A DNA stretch of 64,000 nt from Gordonia neofelifaecis NRRL B-59395 (GTDB lineage: Bacteria; Actinomycetota; Actinomycetes; Mycobacteriales; Mycobacteriaceae), in NCBI RefSeq assembly GCF_000192435.1, contig NZ_AEUD01000001.1:310001-374000 (forward strand), given 5' to 3'. Shown here piece by piece: positions 7,940 through 17,626 of this stretch; the first letter of the stretch is position 1; each line of letters starts with the position of its first letter. Under the pieces are notes generated by a model. It was not told the origin of the DNA and ran no database searches. It was given only the letters and a program-made list of their open reading frames with translations. The translations under genes and the position numbers were made by a program.

Positions 7940-9094
7940 GTGGCTCGTGACTACTACGGCATTCTGGGCGTGTCAGCCGGCGCGTCGGACCAGGAGATCA
8001 AGCGCGCGTACCGCAAGATGGCCCGCGAACTCCACCCTGACGTCAACCCCGACGCCGAGGACCAGTTCAAAGAGGTCACGGCCGCGTACGAGGTGCTGTC
8101 GGACCCGGAGAAGCGTCGCATCGTCGACGCCGGCGGCGACCCTCTCGCAGGCCCCGGTGGCGGCGGATTCGGCGGCGACCCGTTCGGGGCGGGCGGCCTC
8201 GGCGACATCTTCCAGACGTTTTTCGGTGGGGGCGGTGGCGGCTTCGGGGGCGGCCGCGGCCCACGCGGCCGGGTGCGCCCCGGTGAGCCCGCTCTCGTCG
8301 GTGTGAGCCTCGATCTGGAGGAGATCGCCGCCGGCGCGCGCAAGGAGATCACGGTCGACACCGCGGTCCTCTGCGATACCTGCAAGGGCGCGGGCACGCG
8401 GGACAACTCCAAGCCGGTCACCTGTGCCACCTGTAAGGGCGCGGGCGAGATCCAGGCCGTCCAGCGATCGTTCCTGGGCCAGGTGATGACCGTGCGCGAA
8501 TGCCCCGAGTGCCACGGCGTCGGCGAGACCATCCCGGACCCGTGCCTCAAGTGCAACGGCGATGGCCGCGTCCGCTCGCGTCGCAACATGACCGTCAAGA
8601 TCCCCGCGGGTGTTCAGGACGGCATGCGCGTCCGACTCGCCGGGCAGGGCGAGGTGGGTCCGGGCGGCGGTCCCGCAGGCGACCTCTACGTCGAGATCTC
8701 GGAGCAGTCCGACGACGTCTTCGTCCGCGACGGCGACGACCTCCACTGCACCGTGCGGGTGCCGATGGTCGACGCGGCCCTGGGCACCGAACTCACCGTG
8801 GATACCGTGCTGGGCGGTTCCGCGACCGTCGCCGTCGACGCGGGCACGCAACCCGGAACGGTGGTGCGCGTCCGCGGACAGGGCCTGCCGCACCTCAACT
8901 CGGGCGTCCGCGGCGACTTGCACGCGCACCTCGAAGTGGTGGTGCCGAAGAAGGTCGACTCGCGCCAGGCCGACCTGCTCAAGGAACTGCGCGACGTCTC
9001 GGGCGACGAGGTCGAGCTGGTCACCGCGACGTCCAAGGCCGCGGGCAGCGGCGGTCTGTTCTCGAAGCTGCGCAACGCGTTCGCGGGTCGATGA
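7940..9094 (+). CDS. dnaJ: Chaperone DnaJ (DnaJ2)
   Basis: A 384-residue type I J-protein that stimulates DnaK ATPase. J domain with HPD at residues 32-34, a Gly-rich linker, and four zinc-finger repeats [24 protein letters not shown] and CLKCNGDG, then the substrate-binding C-terminal domains. The GTG start has GAAGGA upstream. Its pairing with hrcA (not with dnaK-grpE) is the arrangement of mycobacterial dnaJ2. The stop overlaps the rsmE start in ATGA. Confidence 0.95.
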   Translation: MARDYYGILGVSAGASDQEIKRAYRKMARELHPDVNPDAEDQFKEVTAAYEVLSDPEKRRIVDAGGDPLAGPGGGGFGGDPFGAGGLGDIFQTFFGGGGGGFGGGRGPRGRVRPGEPALVGVSLDLEEIAAGARKEITVDTAVLCDTCKGAGTRDNSKPVTCATCKGAGEIQAVQRSFLGQVMTVRECPECHGVGETIPDPCLKCNGDGRVRSRRNMTVKIPAGVQDGMRVRLAGQGEVGPGGGPAGDLYVEISEQSDDVFVRDGDDLHCTVRVPMVDAALGTELTVDTVLGGSATVAVDAGTQPGTVVRVRGQGLPHLNSGVRGDLHAHLEVVVPKKVDSRQADLLKELRDVSGDEVELVTATSKAAGSGGLFSKLRNAFAGR

Positions 9095-9843
9095 CCCCGC
9101 CGCTCTTCTGGGTCGACGAGGTGCCGCGAGCCGGCGACACCACGGTCCTGTCGGGTCCGGAGGGCAGGCATGCGGTGACGGTCACGCGCATCGCGTCGGG
9201 GGAGAGCGTCATCCTCGGCGACGGTCGCGGAACCACCGCGGAATGCGAGGTCGTCGACGTCGCAGGCAAGGACCGCCTGACCGTGCGCGCCGGGCGCGTG
9301 CAGTTCCACACCCGCGCCAAGCCGCTCGTGACGATCGTGCAGGCGCTGCCGAAGGCCGAACGCAGTGAGCTCGCCGTCGACCTGATGACCGAGGCGGGCG
9401 TCGACGCGATCGTGCCGTGGCAGTCCTCGCGCAGCATCGCGCGCTGGAGTGGATCGAAGGCCGTCAAGGGCGTGGAGAAGTGGCGTTCGACCGCCGCGAC
9501 CGCGGCCAAGCAGGCGCGCCGAGCGTGGATTCCGGAGGTCGCGGACCTGGCGGGCACCACCGATGTGCGCGATCTCGCGGCGCGGGTGACCGCAGGCGGC
9601 GGCATCGTCGCACTGCTGCACGAGGACGGGTCGGTGCCGTTCCGGTCGATCGATTTCTCCGATGCTCCCGAAGTGGTCTTCGTGATCGGACCGGAGGGCG
9701 GCCTCGCCGATTCCGAGATCGCCGATCTGACCGCGCTCGGCGGCACTTCGGTGGTGCTCGGCCCGGAAGTGCTGCGTACCGCCGCGGCTGGTGCGGTGGC
9801 ACTCGGCGCCCTCGGTGCGGTCACCGACCGCTGGGCGCGGTGA
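9091..9843 (+). CDS. rsmE: 16S rRNA (uracil1498-N3)-methyltransferase RsmE
   Basis: A 250-residue SPOUT-class methyltransferase acting on U1498 of 16S rRNA. The C-terminal knot shows [18 protein letters not shown] and [16 protein letters not shown], the SAM-binding signature of RsmE; the N-terminal PUA-like domain contains [10 protein letters not shown]. The ATG overlaps the dnaJ stop (ATGA). Following dnaJ with rsmE is the conserved actinobacterial order (Rv2373c-Rv2372c). Confidence 0.93.
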   Translation: MTPPLFWVDEVPRAGDTTVLSGPEGRHAVTVTRIASGESVILGDGRGTTAECEVVDVAGKDRLTVRAGRVQFHTRAKPLVTIVQALPKAERSELAVDLMTEAGVDAIVPWQSSRSIARWSGSKAVKGVEKWRSTAATAAKQARRAWIPEVADLAGTTDVRDLAARVTAGGGIVALLHEDGSVPFRSIDFSDAPEVVFVIGPEGGLADSEIADLTALGGTSVVLGPEVLRTAAAGAVALGALGAVTDRWAR

Positions 9844-9847
9844 CTCG

Positions 9848-10606
9848 GTGCGGCGCAAGAAGATTCGCTACGGCGAACACGACAGTAACTTCGGCCATCT
9901 CTACCTGCCCGACGTCGGCCCGAATGACTGCGCGCCGCTGGTGGTCCTGGTGCACGGGGGCTACTGGTCCGTCGAGTACTCGCTGATCGTCTATTCGGCG
10001 ATCGCCGTCGACCTCGCGCGCAAGGGTGTCGCGGTCTGGAGCGTCGAATACCGACGGGTGGAGGAGGCCGGCGGTGGTTGGCCGGGGACCGGGCGCGACG
10101 TGGTCGCCGCACTCCGCGCGCTCGACGGTCCCGTGGCTCACCAGCTCGCGATCGACGGTGTCAAGGTCGACCGGCGGAACGTCGCCGTCGTCGGACATTC
10201 CGCGGGTGGCCAGCTCGCCACCTGGGCGGTCGCACAGGTGCGGGCCGAGGTCGGCGGATTCCGGGTCGCGACGGTGATTCCGCAGTCGGCGGTTCTGGAC
10301 TTCACCATCGGCGCCGCCGATCGTCCGTCTGTGCAGCGACTGCTCGGTTCGACCTTCGACGAGGCGCCCGAACGCTACCGCGACGCGTCGCCCGCAAGCC
10401 AGGAGCCGTTCGACGCGCTGGTCGCCGCGATCCACACCGTCGACGACGCGTCGGTCCCGGTCGAGATGAGTCGCCGCTACGTCGCGGACGCCGCCGAACG
10501 GGGGCAGCGCGCCGCGCTCTACGAGGTGCCGGGCGAGGGCCACGATGCGTTCATCGATCCGCGGAGCGCGGCTCACCGTCAGACGTTGCGCGTACTGGGG
10601 ATCTGA
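9848..10606 (+). CDS. Alpha/beta hydrolase (esterase / kynurenine formamidase-like)
   Basis: A 252-residue cytosolic alpha/beta hydrolase. LVVLVHGGYW forms the oxyanion-hole HGG motif, GHSAGGQL carries the nucleophilic serine, and the probable acid and base are in the HTVDDASVP and GEGHDAFID stretches. The HGGYW form is typical of the BD-FAE / kynurenine formamidase group, but substrate cannot be told. The GTG start lies four bases after the rsmE stop, so it is in the same transcription unit. No signal peptide. Confidence 0.75.
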   Translation: MRRKKIRYGEHDSNFGHLYLPDVGPNDCAPLVVLVHGGYWSVEYSLIVYSAIAVDLARKGVAVWSVEYRRVEEAGGGWPGTGRDVVAALRALDGPVAHQLAIDGVKVDRRNVAVVGHSAGGQLATWAVAQVRAEVGGFRVATVIPQSAVLDFTIGAADRPSVQRLLGSTFDEAPERYRDASPASQEPFDALVAAIHTVDDASVPVEMSRRYVADAAERGQRAALYEVPGEGHDAFIDPRSAAHRQTLRVLGI

Positions 10607-10646
10607 CGCCGGGGGTTACTCGCTCGCACCCGACGACCACCGGCGA

Positions 10647-10652
10647 TAGAAT
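10647..10652 (+). promoter_or_regulatory. Probable -10 element before phoH
   Basis: TAGAAT fits the actinobacterial TAnnnT -10 and is 38 bases upstream of the phoH GTG, in a short intergenic gap after the hydrolase. It suggests that phoH-ybeY-corC-era form their own transcription unit. Confidence 0.45.
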
Positions 10653-10690
10653 GAGGCGAATCCGCACACCGACCTCGGGAGACGAACTTA

Positions 10691-11734
10691 GTGACTGACG
10701 ACAACCGCGACGAGACCACTGCGCCGCGGGTGAGTTCGAATATCGAGGTTCCGCAGGATCTGGCGGTCGGGCTGCTGGGAGCGGCCGACGTCAACCTCCG
10801 CACATTGGAGGCTCAGCTTCCTGCCGACATTCACGTGCGCGGCAATCGCATCACCCTGACCGGCGCGTCCGCCGACGTCGCGGCGTCTGAACGCGTCGTC
10901 GCGGAACTGGTCCGGGTGGTCCGCGGTGGCACCACGCTGACGCCCGACCTGGTCCGGCAGAGTCTGTCGATCCTGGCCTCCGGCCAGACCGAGACGCCCG
11001 CCGACGTGCTGAGCCTCGACATCATCTCGCGACGCGGCAGGGTGATTCGTCCCAAGACGCTCAATCAGAAGCGGTACGTCGACGCGATCGACAAGAACAC
11101 CATCGTCTTCGGACTCGGTCCCGCGGGCACCGGTAAGACGTACCTCGCGATGGCGAAGGCCGTGCAGGCGCTGCAGGCCAAGGACGTCAATCGGATCATC
11201 CTGACGCGTCCGGCCGTCGAAGCGGGCGAACGTCTGGGCTTCCTGCCCGGCACGCTGCACCAGAAGATCGACCCGTACCTGCGGCCGCTGTACGACGCGC
11301 TGCACGACATGATGGAACCGGAGGCGATCCCGAAGCTGATGGAGGCCGGGGTCATCGAGGTGGCGCCGCTGGCCTACATGCGGGGACGCACGTTGAATGA
11401 CGCGTTCATCATCCTCGACGAGGCGCAGAACACGACCGGCGAGCAGATGAAGATGTTCCTGACCCGTCTCGGGTTCGGTGCCAAGATCGTCGTCACCGGC
11501 GACACGACACAGGTGGATCTGCCGGGCGGCGCCCAGTCGGGGCTGCGTGCCGCGGCGCGCATCCTCGACGGCATCGACGACATCCACTTCGCGAATCTGA
11601 CCAGCGCCGACGTGGTGCGTCACCGGCTGGTGGCCGATATCGTCGACGCCTACGGCAAGGCCGAGGAGCAGGCGGGCAACCGGTCGGCCCGCCGCGAGGG
11701 GTTGCGCCACACGAGCGGGGGACGCCGGCGATGA
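10691..11734 (+). CDS. phoH: PhoH family P-loop ATPase
   Basis: A 347-residue PhoH-like ATPase. Walker A is [11 protein letters not shown] (about residues 143-153) and Walker B is [10 protein letters not shown]. The N-terminal 110 residues form a KH-like RNA-binding region. The family is linked to RNA metabolism; the conserved neighbour ybeY is an endoribonuclease in rRNA maturation, and the two overlap here by four bases (ATGA). GGGAGAC precedes the GTG start. Confidence 0.92.
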   Translation: MTDDNRDETTAPRVSSNIEVPQDLAVGLLGAADVNLRTLEAQLPADIHVRGNRITLTGASADVAASERVVAELVRVVRGGTTLTPDLVRQSLSILASGQTETPADVLSLDIISRRGRVIRPKTLNQKRYVDAIDKNTIVFGLGPAGTGKTYLAMAKAVQALQAKDVNRIILTRPAVEAGERLGFLPGTLHQKIDPYLRPLYDALHDMMEPEAIPKLMEAGVIEVAPLAYMRGRTLNDAFIILDEAQNTTGEQMKMFLTRLGFGAKIVVTGDTTQVDLPGGAQSGLRAAARILDGIDDIHFANLTSADVVRHRLVADIVDAYGKAEEQAGNRSARREGLRHTSGGRRR

Positions 11735-12273
11735 GCATCGAACTGTTCAACGAGTCGGGCATCGATGTGCCCGAGCAGCTGATCATCGAGGCCGCGCGTT
11801 TCGCGATGCGCCGCATGGAAGTTCATCCGGGCGCCGAGCTCTCGATCCAGCTGATCGATTCGGAGTCGATGGCGGAGCTCCACATGCAGTGGATGGACCT
11901 GCCGGGACCGACCGATGTGATGAGTTTTCCGATGGACGAGCTCACCCCGGGCGGGCGGCCCGACGCCGACGACCCCGGTCCGGCGATGCTCGGCGACATC
12001 GTGCTGTGCCCCGAATTCGCGGGCGAGCAGGCCAAGTCCCAGCACCACAGCTTCGAGCACGAGATCGCGGTGCTCACCGTGCACGGCGTCCTGCACCTCC
12101 TCGGCTTCGACCACGCCGAACCCGAGGACGAACGCGAGATGTTCGGCCTGCAGGGGCAGATCATCACCGAGTGGTACTCGGCGCGCGACGACCGCACCCG
12201 GCTCCTGCAGCAGGCGCAACGCGACACCCGCCTGCTCAACGACATCGGCTTCTCCGGCCCCGAGGGTCGCTGA
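11731..12273 (+). CDS. ybeY: Endoribonuclease YbeY (rRNA maturation factor)
   Basis: A 180-residue zinc-dependent endoribonuclease used in 16S rRNA 3' processing and ribosome quality control. The metal site [11 protein letters not shown] (about residues 117-127) matches the family HGxLHLxGyDH. [10 protein letters not shown] and the preceding [13 protein letters not shown] also match. It is coupled to phoH by ATGA and its stop abuts the GTG of the next gene, so the three are one operon. Confidence 0.94.
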   Translation: MSIELFNESGIDVPEQLIIEAARFAMRRMEVHPGAELSIQLIDSESMAELHMQWMDLPGPTDVMSFPMDELTPGGRPDADDPGPAMLGDIVLCPEFAGEQAKSQHHSFEHEIAVLTVHGVLHLLGFDHAEPEDEREMFGLQGQIITEWYSARDDRTRLLQQAQRDTRLLNDIGFSGPEGR

Positions 12274-13596
12274 GTGCTCAGCGACATCGTCTTCCTGGGT
12301 GTCGCCGTTCTGCTGACGGTGCTCGCCGGCGTGTTCGCCGCCACGGACACCGCGCTGGCGACCGTGTCCGCCGCCCGCATCGACGACCTCGTCAAGGAGG
12401 GCCGCGCGGGTGCCCGCCGCCTCCAGACGGTGGTGCGGCAGCGTGCCACCTACGTCGGTCTGGCGGTGCTGCTGCGCGTGCTGTGCGAGGTCGCGGCGAC
12501 GGCGCTGGTCGCGTTCGTCGCGGTCGACGCGTTCGGCACCGGCTGGGGTCTGACCGTCGCGGTGCTCGCGATGACCGTCGTCTCGTACGTGGCGGTCGGT
12601 GTGGGCCCGCGAACGCTGGGCAGGCAGAACGCGTACTCCATCGCGCTGGTCGCCGGGCCGATCCTCTCGGCGATCGGTGTGCTCCTGCGACCGGTGACCC
12701 GACTGCTCATCCTCGTCGGCAATGCGCTCACCCCCGGCAAGGGCTATCGCAACGGCCCCTTCGCGACCGAGGTGGAGGTCCGCGAGGTGGTCGACATGGC
12801 GCAGGAGCAGGGCGTGGTCGACGACGACGAGCGCCGGATGATCCAATCGGTCTTCGAGTTCGGCGACACCGACGCCCGCGAGGTGATGGTGCCGCGTCCG
12901 GAGATGGTCTGGATCGAGCACGACAAGTCCGCCGCCCAGGCGATGAGCCTCGCGGTGCGGTCCGGCCACTCGCGGATCCCGGTGATCGGCGAGAACCCGG
13001 ACGACGTCCTCGGCGTCGTCTACCTCAAGGACGTCGTCGAACGACTGCTTCCGCAGTTGTCCAGCGCCGCACGGGGAATCAGCGTCGACGAGGTGATGCG
13101 CGACCCGGAGTTCGTCCCCGACTCGAAGCCGCTCGACGACGTCCTCTCCGACATGCAGGCCAATCGGAATCACATGGCGCTTCTGGTCGACGAGTACGGC
13201 GGCATCGCGGGCCTCGTCACCATCGAGGACGTGCTCGAGGAGATCGTCGGCGAGATCACCGACGAGTACGACACCGACGAGGTCGCACCGATCGAGCAGA
13301 TCGGCGACGACGTGTACCGCGTCTCGTCCCGACTGCCGGTCGAGGACCTCGAGGAACTGTTCGACGTCGAGATCGATCTGGACCTCGACGACGTCGACAC
13401 CGTCGGCGGACTGCTCGCGCTCCGACTGGGCCGCGTCCCGCTGCCCGGTGCGAAGGTGAAGGTCGACGGCCTGCGGATGATCGCCGAGGGCGGTCCCAAT
13501 CACCTCGGTCGGCAGCGGATCACGTCGGTGGTCGTGCGACGGTCGAAGAAGGCCGTCGCGGCGTCGCCGGACGAGGGGAGCGGCGATGACGCCTGA
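12274..13596 (+). CDS. CNNM/CorC-type membrane protein with CBS pair (hemolysin C family)
   Basis: A 440-residue membrane protein. The first ~190 residues form a DUF21 (CNNM) transmembrane domain with four hydrophobic segments. Two CBS domains follow (about 200-330; [20 protein letters not shown] and [12 protein letters not shown] seen), then a CorC_HlyC transporter-associated domain. Members act in magnesium or cobalt homeostasis. The GTG start directly follows the ybeY stop. The position between ybeY and era is conserved in actinobacteria (Rv2366c). Confidence 0.9.
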   Translation: MLSDIVFLGVAVLLTVLAGVFAATDTALATVSAARIDDLVKEGRAGARRLQTVVRQRATYVGLAVLLRVLCEVAATALVAFVAVDAFGTGWGLTVAVLAMTVVSYVAVGVGPRTLGRQNAYSIALVAGPILSAIGVLLRPVTRLLILVGNALTPGKGYRNGPFATEVEVREVVDMAQEQGVVDDDERRMIQSVFEFGDTDAREVMVPRPEMVWIEHDKSAAQAMSLAVRSGHSRIPVIGENPDDVLGVVYLKDVVERLLPQLSSAARGISVDEVMRDPEFVPDSKPLDDVLSDMQANRNHMALLVDEYGGIAGLVTIEDVLEEIVGEITDEYDTDEVAPIEQIGDDVYRVSSRLPVEDLEELFDVEIDLDLDDVDTVGGLLALRLGRVPLPGAKVKVDGLRMIAEGGPNHLGRQRITSVVVRRSKKAVAASPDEGSGDDA

Positions 13597-13684
13597 CACT
13601 GCGGGGACAGCCCTGCCCCATGACACCTGCCCGGCCGCGACGATGATCGTCACCGATCCCGCGGGCCACCCGAAGGAGAACTGA
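13586..13684 (+). CDS. Possible 32-residue ORF between corC-type gene and era
   Basis: ATG at 13586 overlaps the end of the preceding gene by 11 bases and reads in frame to TGA at 13684, three bases before the era GTG. The peptide has one Cys ([11 protein letters not shown]). Mycobacteria have a cytidine deaminase-like gene (Rv2365c) at this place; this short frame could be its remnant, or just a coupling ORF, since the AAGGAGA site that serves era lies inside it. Coding status is uncertain. Confidence 0.25.
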   Translation: MTPDTAGTALPHDTCPAATMIVTDPAGHPKEN

Positions 13685-13687
13685 CCA

Positions 13688-14584
13688 GTGACCGAATTCC
13701 GTTCCGGCTTCATCTGTTTCGTCGGCCGGCCCAATACCGGCAAGTCGACGCTCACCAACGCGCTCGTCGGCGACAAGGTGGCGATCACGTCGAACCGGCC
13801 GCAGACCACCCGCCACACCATCCGCGGCATCGTGAATCGGCCGGACGCGCAGCTGATCCTCGTCGACACACCGGGTTTGCACCGGCCGCGCACGCTGCTC
13901 GGACAGCGATTGAACGATCTCGTCCGCGAGACCTACGCCGACGTCGACGTCATCTGCGTGTGCATCCCGGCCGACGAGGCGATCGGCCCCGGCGACCGCC
14001 GGATCATCGAGGAGATCCAGGCGACCACACCGCGGACCCGGAAGGTCGGCATCGTCACCAAGATCGACCGCGTCGGCCACGAGAAGGTCGTCGCGCAGTT
14101 GCTGGAACTGTCGAAGCTGATGGGCCCCGACGCAGAGGTGGTCCCGTGCTCGGCGAAGTCGGGCAAGCAGCTCGACGTGCTCGGCGACGTCCTCGTCTCA
14201 CTCTGCGAGGAGGGGCCGGCGTTCTATCCCGACGGCGAGCTCACTGACGAGCCCGAGCAGGTCCTGATGGCCGAGTTCATCCGGGAGGCGGCACTCGAAG
14301 GCGTGCGCGACGAGCTCCCGCACTCGCTGGCCGTCGTCATCGAAGAGGTGATTCCGCGCGAGGACTCCGACATCGTCGACGTCCACGCCATCCTGTACGT
14401 CGAGCGCGACTCCCAGAAGGGGATCATCATCGGCCACAAGGGTTCCCGTCTCAAGGAGGTCGGAACCACGGCCCGCGCCCAGATCGAACGCCTGCTCGGC
14501 ACCCGCATCTACCTCGACCTCCACGTCAAGGTCGCGAAGGACTGGCAGCGTGACCCGAAGCAGCTGGGCCGCTTGGGCTTCTGA
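13688..14584 (+). CDS. era: GTPase Era
   Basis: A 298-residue Ras-like GTPase required for 16S rRNA processing and 30S assembly. G1 GRPNTGKS starts at residue 14, G3 is DTPG, G4 is TKID, and the C-terminal KH domain carries GHKGSRLKEVG. The GTG start is 7 bases after AAGGAGA. Functional theme with ybeY and rsmE in the same run is 16S rRNA maturation. Confidence 0.96.
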   Translation: MTEFRSGFICFVGRPNTGKSTLTNALVGDKVAITSNRPQTTRHTIRGIVNRPDAQLILVDTPGLHRPRTLLGQRLNDLVRETYADVDVICVCIPADEAIGPGDRRIIEEIQATTPRTRKVGIVTKIDRVGHEKVVAQLLELSKLMGPDAEVVPCSAKSGKQLDVLGDVLVSLCEEGPAFYPDGELTDEPEQVLMAEFIREAALEGVRDELPHSLAVVIEEVIPREDSDIVDVHAILYVERDSQKGIIIGHKGSRLKEVGTTARAQIERLLGTRIYLDLHVKVAKDWQRDPKQLGRLGF

Positions 14585-14893
14585 CGGGTGCTGCGCCCAG
14601 CCCCCAGGGTTGATCGAGAAGCCCGCCCCAGCCTCGCCGACCCGCCGCCGAACAACGCGTCCTCCGCGTCCCCGCCATCGCATCTGATGGACATATGGTC
14701 CACGAACAGTCCTCACGGGGACGCGCCGATCACGACGCCCTCGAGCGCGACGATTTCCAATCGACAACTCTGCAGCCGCGACCCCGGAGACAGAGGACCT
14801 TCCCTACGGAGGACCCTTCTTACAGATCTCGCACGTGTCTCGATACTCGACAGCCCTGAGGGTGTGACCGGCGACAGCGGCCGCGCCTCCGCG
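14585..14893. other. Intergenic region between convergent genes
   Basis: About 310 bases between the era stop and the stop of the minus-strand propeller gene. It contains the first copy of the symmetric palindrome (14665-14725). I see no convincing ORF or transposase relic in the rest. Confidence 0.6.
14665..14725. repeat. Dispersed symmetric palindrome, copy A
   Basis: A 61-base element exactly symmetric about base 14695. Outer arms CGCGTCCCC (14665-14673) and GGGGACGCG (14717-14725) are perfect complements. The centre TGGAC-ATATG-GTCCA (14688-14702) is a second inverted repeat. Between them are 14-base spacers that are not complementary to each other. Copies B (20179-20233) and C (29808-29864) have the same spacing. 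It lies between two convergent genes. Confidence 0.8.
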
Positions 14894-15778
14894 TCACCGG
14901 ACGAGCGTGATCCCCGTGATCATCTGGCCGAGGTCCACGACCACGCGGTCGCCCGTCCCGTCGAGGGCGACGGCCAGGATGGTCCCGCCGAGGTCGGAGA
15001 CGTAGGCGAGACCGGCACGAGAGTCCACCGCGACGCCGACCGCCTCGTGCAGTCCGCGCGCCAAGATCTCCGGCGGCTCGCCGACCTCCCCGGGCGACGG
15101 GATCGGCGCGCGATTGAGCGTGTTCCCGTCCGGTTCGGCGCCACGGTCGGTCCAGTACAGGATCCCGTCGACCACCTGGAGGTCGACGGGTTCGGGCAGG
15201 CCGTCCCACAGGGTCTCGACATCGGTGCGGTCGTCCGCGGATTCGCCGTCCGGGACCGTGAGTCCGGCTCGGAGAATCCGTCCGCGAGCGCCCTTCGACG
15301 GACCCTTCTGCGTCCAGTACAGGTATTCGCCGGCGACCGCGCAGCCGACGCACTCGGCGGTGCCGTCGCCCGTCTGCGTGTTGACGATCAGGTCGGTCCA
15401 GTCCGAGCCGTCGAGTCGGCACGACGACACGCGCAGCCCTTCACGGTCGCTCCAGTACAGACGTCCGCGACCGTCGGCGGCTAGTTGTTTGCCGGTGGTC
15501 ACCGAGCCCGCGGGCAGCACGTCCCGGCGCCCCGTGCCGTCGAGCCCGACCGCGTGCAATCCGCCGGTCGGTGCGGAGTAGTCGAATGCCGCCTCGCCCT
15601 CCACCTCGGGATTCCTGGTGGGACGGCCCATCGTCGTCCAGTACACGGTTCCGTCGATCACGACGACGCCGTCGGGGGAGTAGGCGGTGTCCTTCAGCAG
15701 CACCGAGGCGCGACCGTCGGCCACGTCGACGCGAAAGATGGTGCGCGTGGCGAGTCCGAGCGCGAGCAATGCGGTCAT
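14894..15778 (-). CDS. YWTD-type beta-propeller protein
   Basis: A 294-residue protein made of repeated blades with YWTT, YWSD, YWTQ and YWTD motifs and LDG turns, as in low-density-lipoprotein-receptor-type (YWTD) propellers. No signal peptide is evident: the N-terminus MTALLALGLATRTIFRVDV begins a blade directly. The ATG at 15778 has AGAGGA upstream. A ligand or enzymatic role cannot be inferred. It is divergent from the hydrolase at 15870. Confidence 0.75.
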   Translation of the reverse strand: MTALLALGLATRTIFRVDVADGRASVLLKDTAYSPDGVVVIDGTVYWTTMGRPTRNPEVEGEAAFDYSAPTGGLHAVGLDGTGRRDVLPAGSVTTGKQLAADGRGRLYWSDREGLRVSSCRLDGSDWTDLIVNTQTGDGTAECVGCAVAGEYLYWTQKGPSKGARGRILRAGLTVPDGESADDRTDVETLWDGLPEPVDLQVVDGILYWTDRGAEPDGNTLNRAPIPSPGEVGEPPEILARGLHEAVGVAVDSRAGLAYVSDLGGTILAVALDGTGDRVVVDLGQMITGITLVR

Positions 15779-15869
15779 GGGAGTCCTCTTCGCAGGGTCC
15801 TTCCGAGAGTAGCGGCGGAGTCGCCGCGGCGTCGTTGACATCGGGGTCCGGCTGCGGGAACGTCGAGTG

Positions 15870-16700
15870 ATGGGGAGCATCGATCTGCCGGCCGGACCCA
15901 TCGATTACCTCGACACCGGGGGCGACGGCCCGGTGCTCCTGTTCGGGCACGGACTGCTGATGAACCGAACGCAGTGGCGGCGGGTGATCCCACTGCTCGA
16001 CGACTTCCGCTGCATCGCGCCGACATGGCCGCTCGGCGCTCAGCGACAGGCCATGAACGCCTCGGCCGACCTGACCCAGGCAGGGCAGGCGAACATCATC
16101 GCCGACTTCCTCGAGGCGCTCGACCTGCACGATGTGACCCTGGTCCTCAACGACTGGGGCGGTGGCCAGTTCATCGTCTCCGAGGGGCGCGACGAACGGC
16201 TCGCCAGACTGGTACTCGCCTCCTGCGAGGCCTACGACAACTTCCCGCCGAAACCCGCCCGACCGGCTGCACTGCTCTGCCGGGTGCCCGGCGGGACGTG
16301 GCTGTTCACCAGGTTGACCCAGCTGTCGCTGTTCCGGCACGGCAAGCCCGCCTACGGCGGACTGTCGAAGAACCGGATCCCGGACGCGGTGATGGACGAC
16401 TGGTTCGGTCATGCACTCGCCGACGCCGACATCCGCCGGGACCTGCGTAAGTTCGTCACCGGCACGCCGCCGAAGGAGACGCTGCTGGACTGGCACCGCC
16501 AAGTGGTCTCCTTCGACCGGCCCGTGCTGCTGCTGTGGGCCACCGACGATCGGATGATGCCGGTCGAACACGCGCGGCACATGGTCGCGGAGTTCCCCGA
16601 CGCCCGGCTCGTGGAGGTCGGCGACTCGTGGACGCTGCTCCCGGAGGATCAGCCGGAGCGCTTCGCCGAAGAACTGCGCGAGTTCGTCTCGAGCACGTGA
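15870..16700 (+). CDS. Alpha/beta hydrolase, haloalkane dehalogenase-like
   Basis: A 276-residue alpha/beta hydrolase with HGLLMNRTQW near the oxyanion region and an aspartate nucleophile elbow LNDWGGGQF, as in haloalkane dehalogenase-like proteins. At the place where a catalytic His is expected (usually GxGHFxxED) the sequence is GDSWTLLPEDQPERF, without His. Catalysis may therefore differ from the canonical triad. GTG at 15867 just before the ATG is an alternative start. Divergent from the propeller gene and upstream of recO. Confidence 0.75.
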   Translation: MGSIDLPAGPIDYLDTGGDGPVLLFGHGLLMNRTQWRRVIPLLDDFRCIAPTWPLGAQRQAMNASADLTQAGQANIIADFLEALDLHDVTLVLNDWGGGQFIVSEGRDERLARLVLASCEAYDNFPPKPARPAALLCRVPGGTWLFTRLTQLSLFRHGKPAYGGLSKNRIPDAVMDDWFGHALADADIRRDLRKFVTGTPPKETLLDWHRQVVSFDRPVLLLWATDDRMMPVEHARHMVAEFPDARLVEVGDSWTLLPEDQPERFAEELREFVSST

Positions 16701-16764
16701 TCGCCGACGGTCGGCGCCGTGGTGTCGGCTGGGACTTGTCGGTGCCCGGTGACACAATGGGTCG

Positions 16765-17613
16765 GTGAGGTTCTACCAGGATGAGGCGGTCGTGCTGCGC
16801 CAGCACAAGCTGGGCGAAGCCGACCGCATCATCACCTTCCTCACCGCCGAGCACGGGCTGGTGCGCGCGGTGGCGAAGGGCGTCCGACGCACGCGATCGA
16901 AGTTCGGAGCCAGGCTCGAGCCGTTCGCGCACGTCGACGTCCACTTCTATCCCGGCCGCAACCTCGACGTCATCACCCAGGTCGACAGTCTGCACGCGTT
17001 CAGCGACGACATCGTCGCCGACTACGGTCGCTACACCACGGCGTGCGCCGTCCTGGAGACTGCCGAGCGGCTCGCGGGCGAGGAGCGGGCGCCCGCGCAG
17101 CATCTGCACCGGCTCACCGTCGGAGCGCTCGCCGCACTGGCCGAGGACCGCCGCGACCGTCAGCTGATCCTCGACGCATTCCTCTTGCGCGCGATGTCGT
17201 CTGCCGGATGGATGCCCGCGCTGTCGGTGTGCGCCCGATGCGCGCAGCCCGGACCGCATCGTGCGTTCCACGTGGCGGCCGGAGGTGCGGTGTGCATTCA
17301 CTGCCGACCGGCGGGGGCCGCCACTCCGTCGGTGGGAGTGCTGGATCTGATGGAGGCACTGGCCCGGGGGGAATGGGAGCATGTCACGTCGGCGTCCGAC
17401 TCGCAGCGGCGCCAGGCGACCGGACTGACGGCGGCGCACCTGCAATGGCATCTGGAACGGCAGCTGCGCACCTTGCCTCTCATCGAACGGCAGGCGCCGC
17501 ATAGGCTGATCGAACGATCCTCGCCCGAGCACCCGACCGTCGGCGCCCCCGCCGCCGGACGTCGGTCCGCCGAGATCGCAGTCACCGAAACCGCAGTCAC
17601 CGAAACCGCATGA
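16765..17613 (+). CDS. recO: DNA repair protein RecO
   Basis: A 282-residue RecO. The N-terminal OB fold begins [20 protein letters not shown], and a CARC...CIHC zinc motif sits in the C-terminal domain. RecO loads RecA on SSB-coated single-stranded DNA with RecR. The last residues are a tandem [10 protein letters not shown] made by two copies of a 15-base unit (17578-17607) immediately before the stop, which looks like a recent duplication in the tail. uppS follows after 13 bases. Confidence 0.92.
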   Translation: MRFYQDEAVVLRQHKLGEADRIITFLTAEHGLVRAVAKGVRRTRSKFGARLEPFAHVDVHFYPGRNLDVITQVDSLHAFSDDIVADYGRYTTACAVLETAERLAGEERAPAQHLHRLTVGALAALAEDRRDRQLILDAFLLRAMSSAGWMPALSVCARCAQPGPHRAFHVAAGGAVCIHCRPAGAATPSVGVLDLMEALARGEWEHVTSASDSQRRQATGLTAAHLQWHLERQLRTLPLIERQAPHRLIERSSPEHPTVGAPAAGRRSAEIAVTETAVTETA

Positions 17614-17626
17614 AAGGCCGGAACTG

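Noticed and set aside
11650-13893. 747-codon minus-strand open frame
   Set aside because: Antisense to phoH, ybeY, the CorC-type gene and era; no recognisable protein features.
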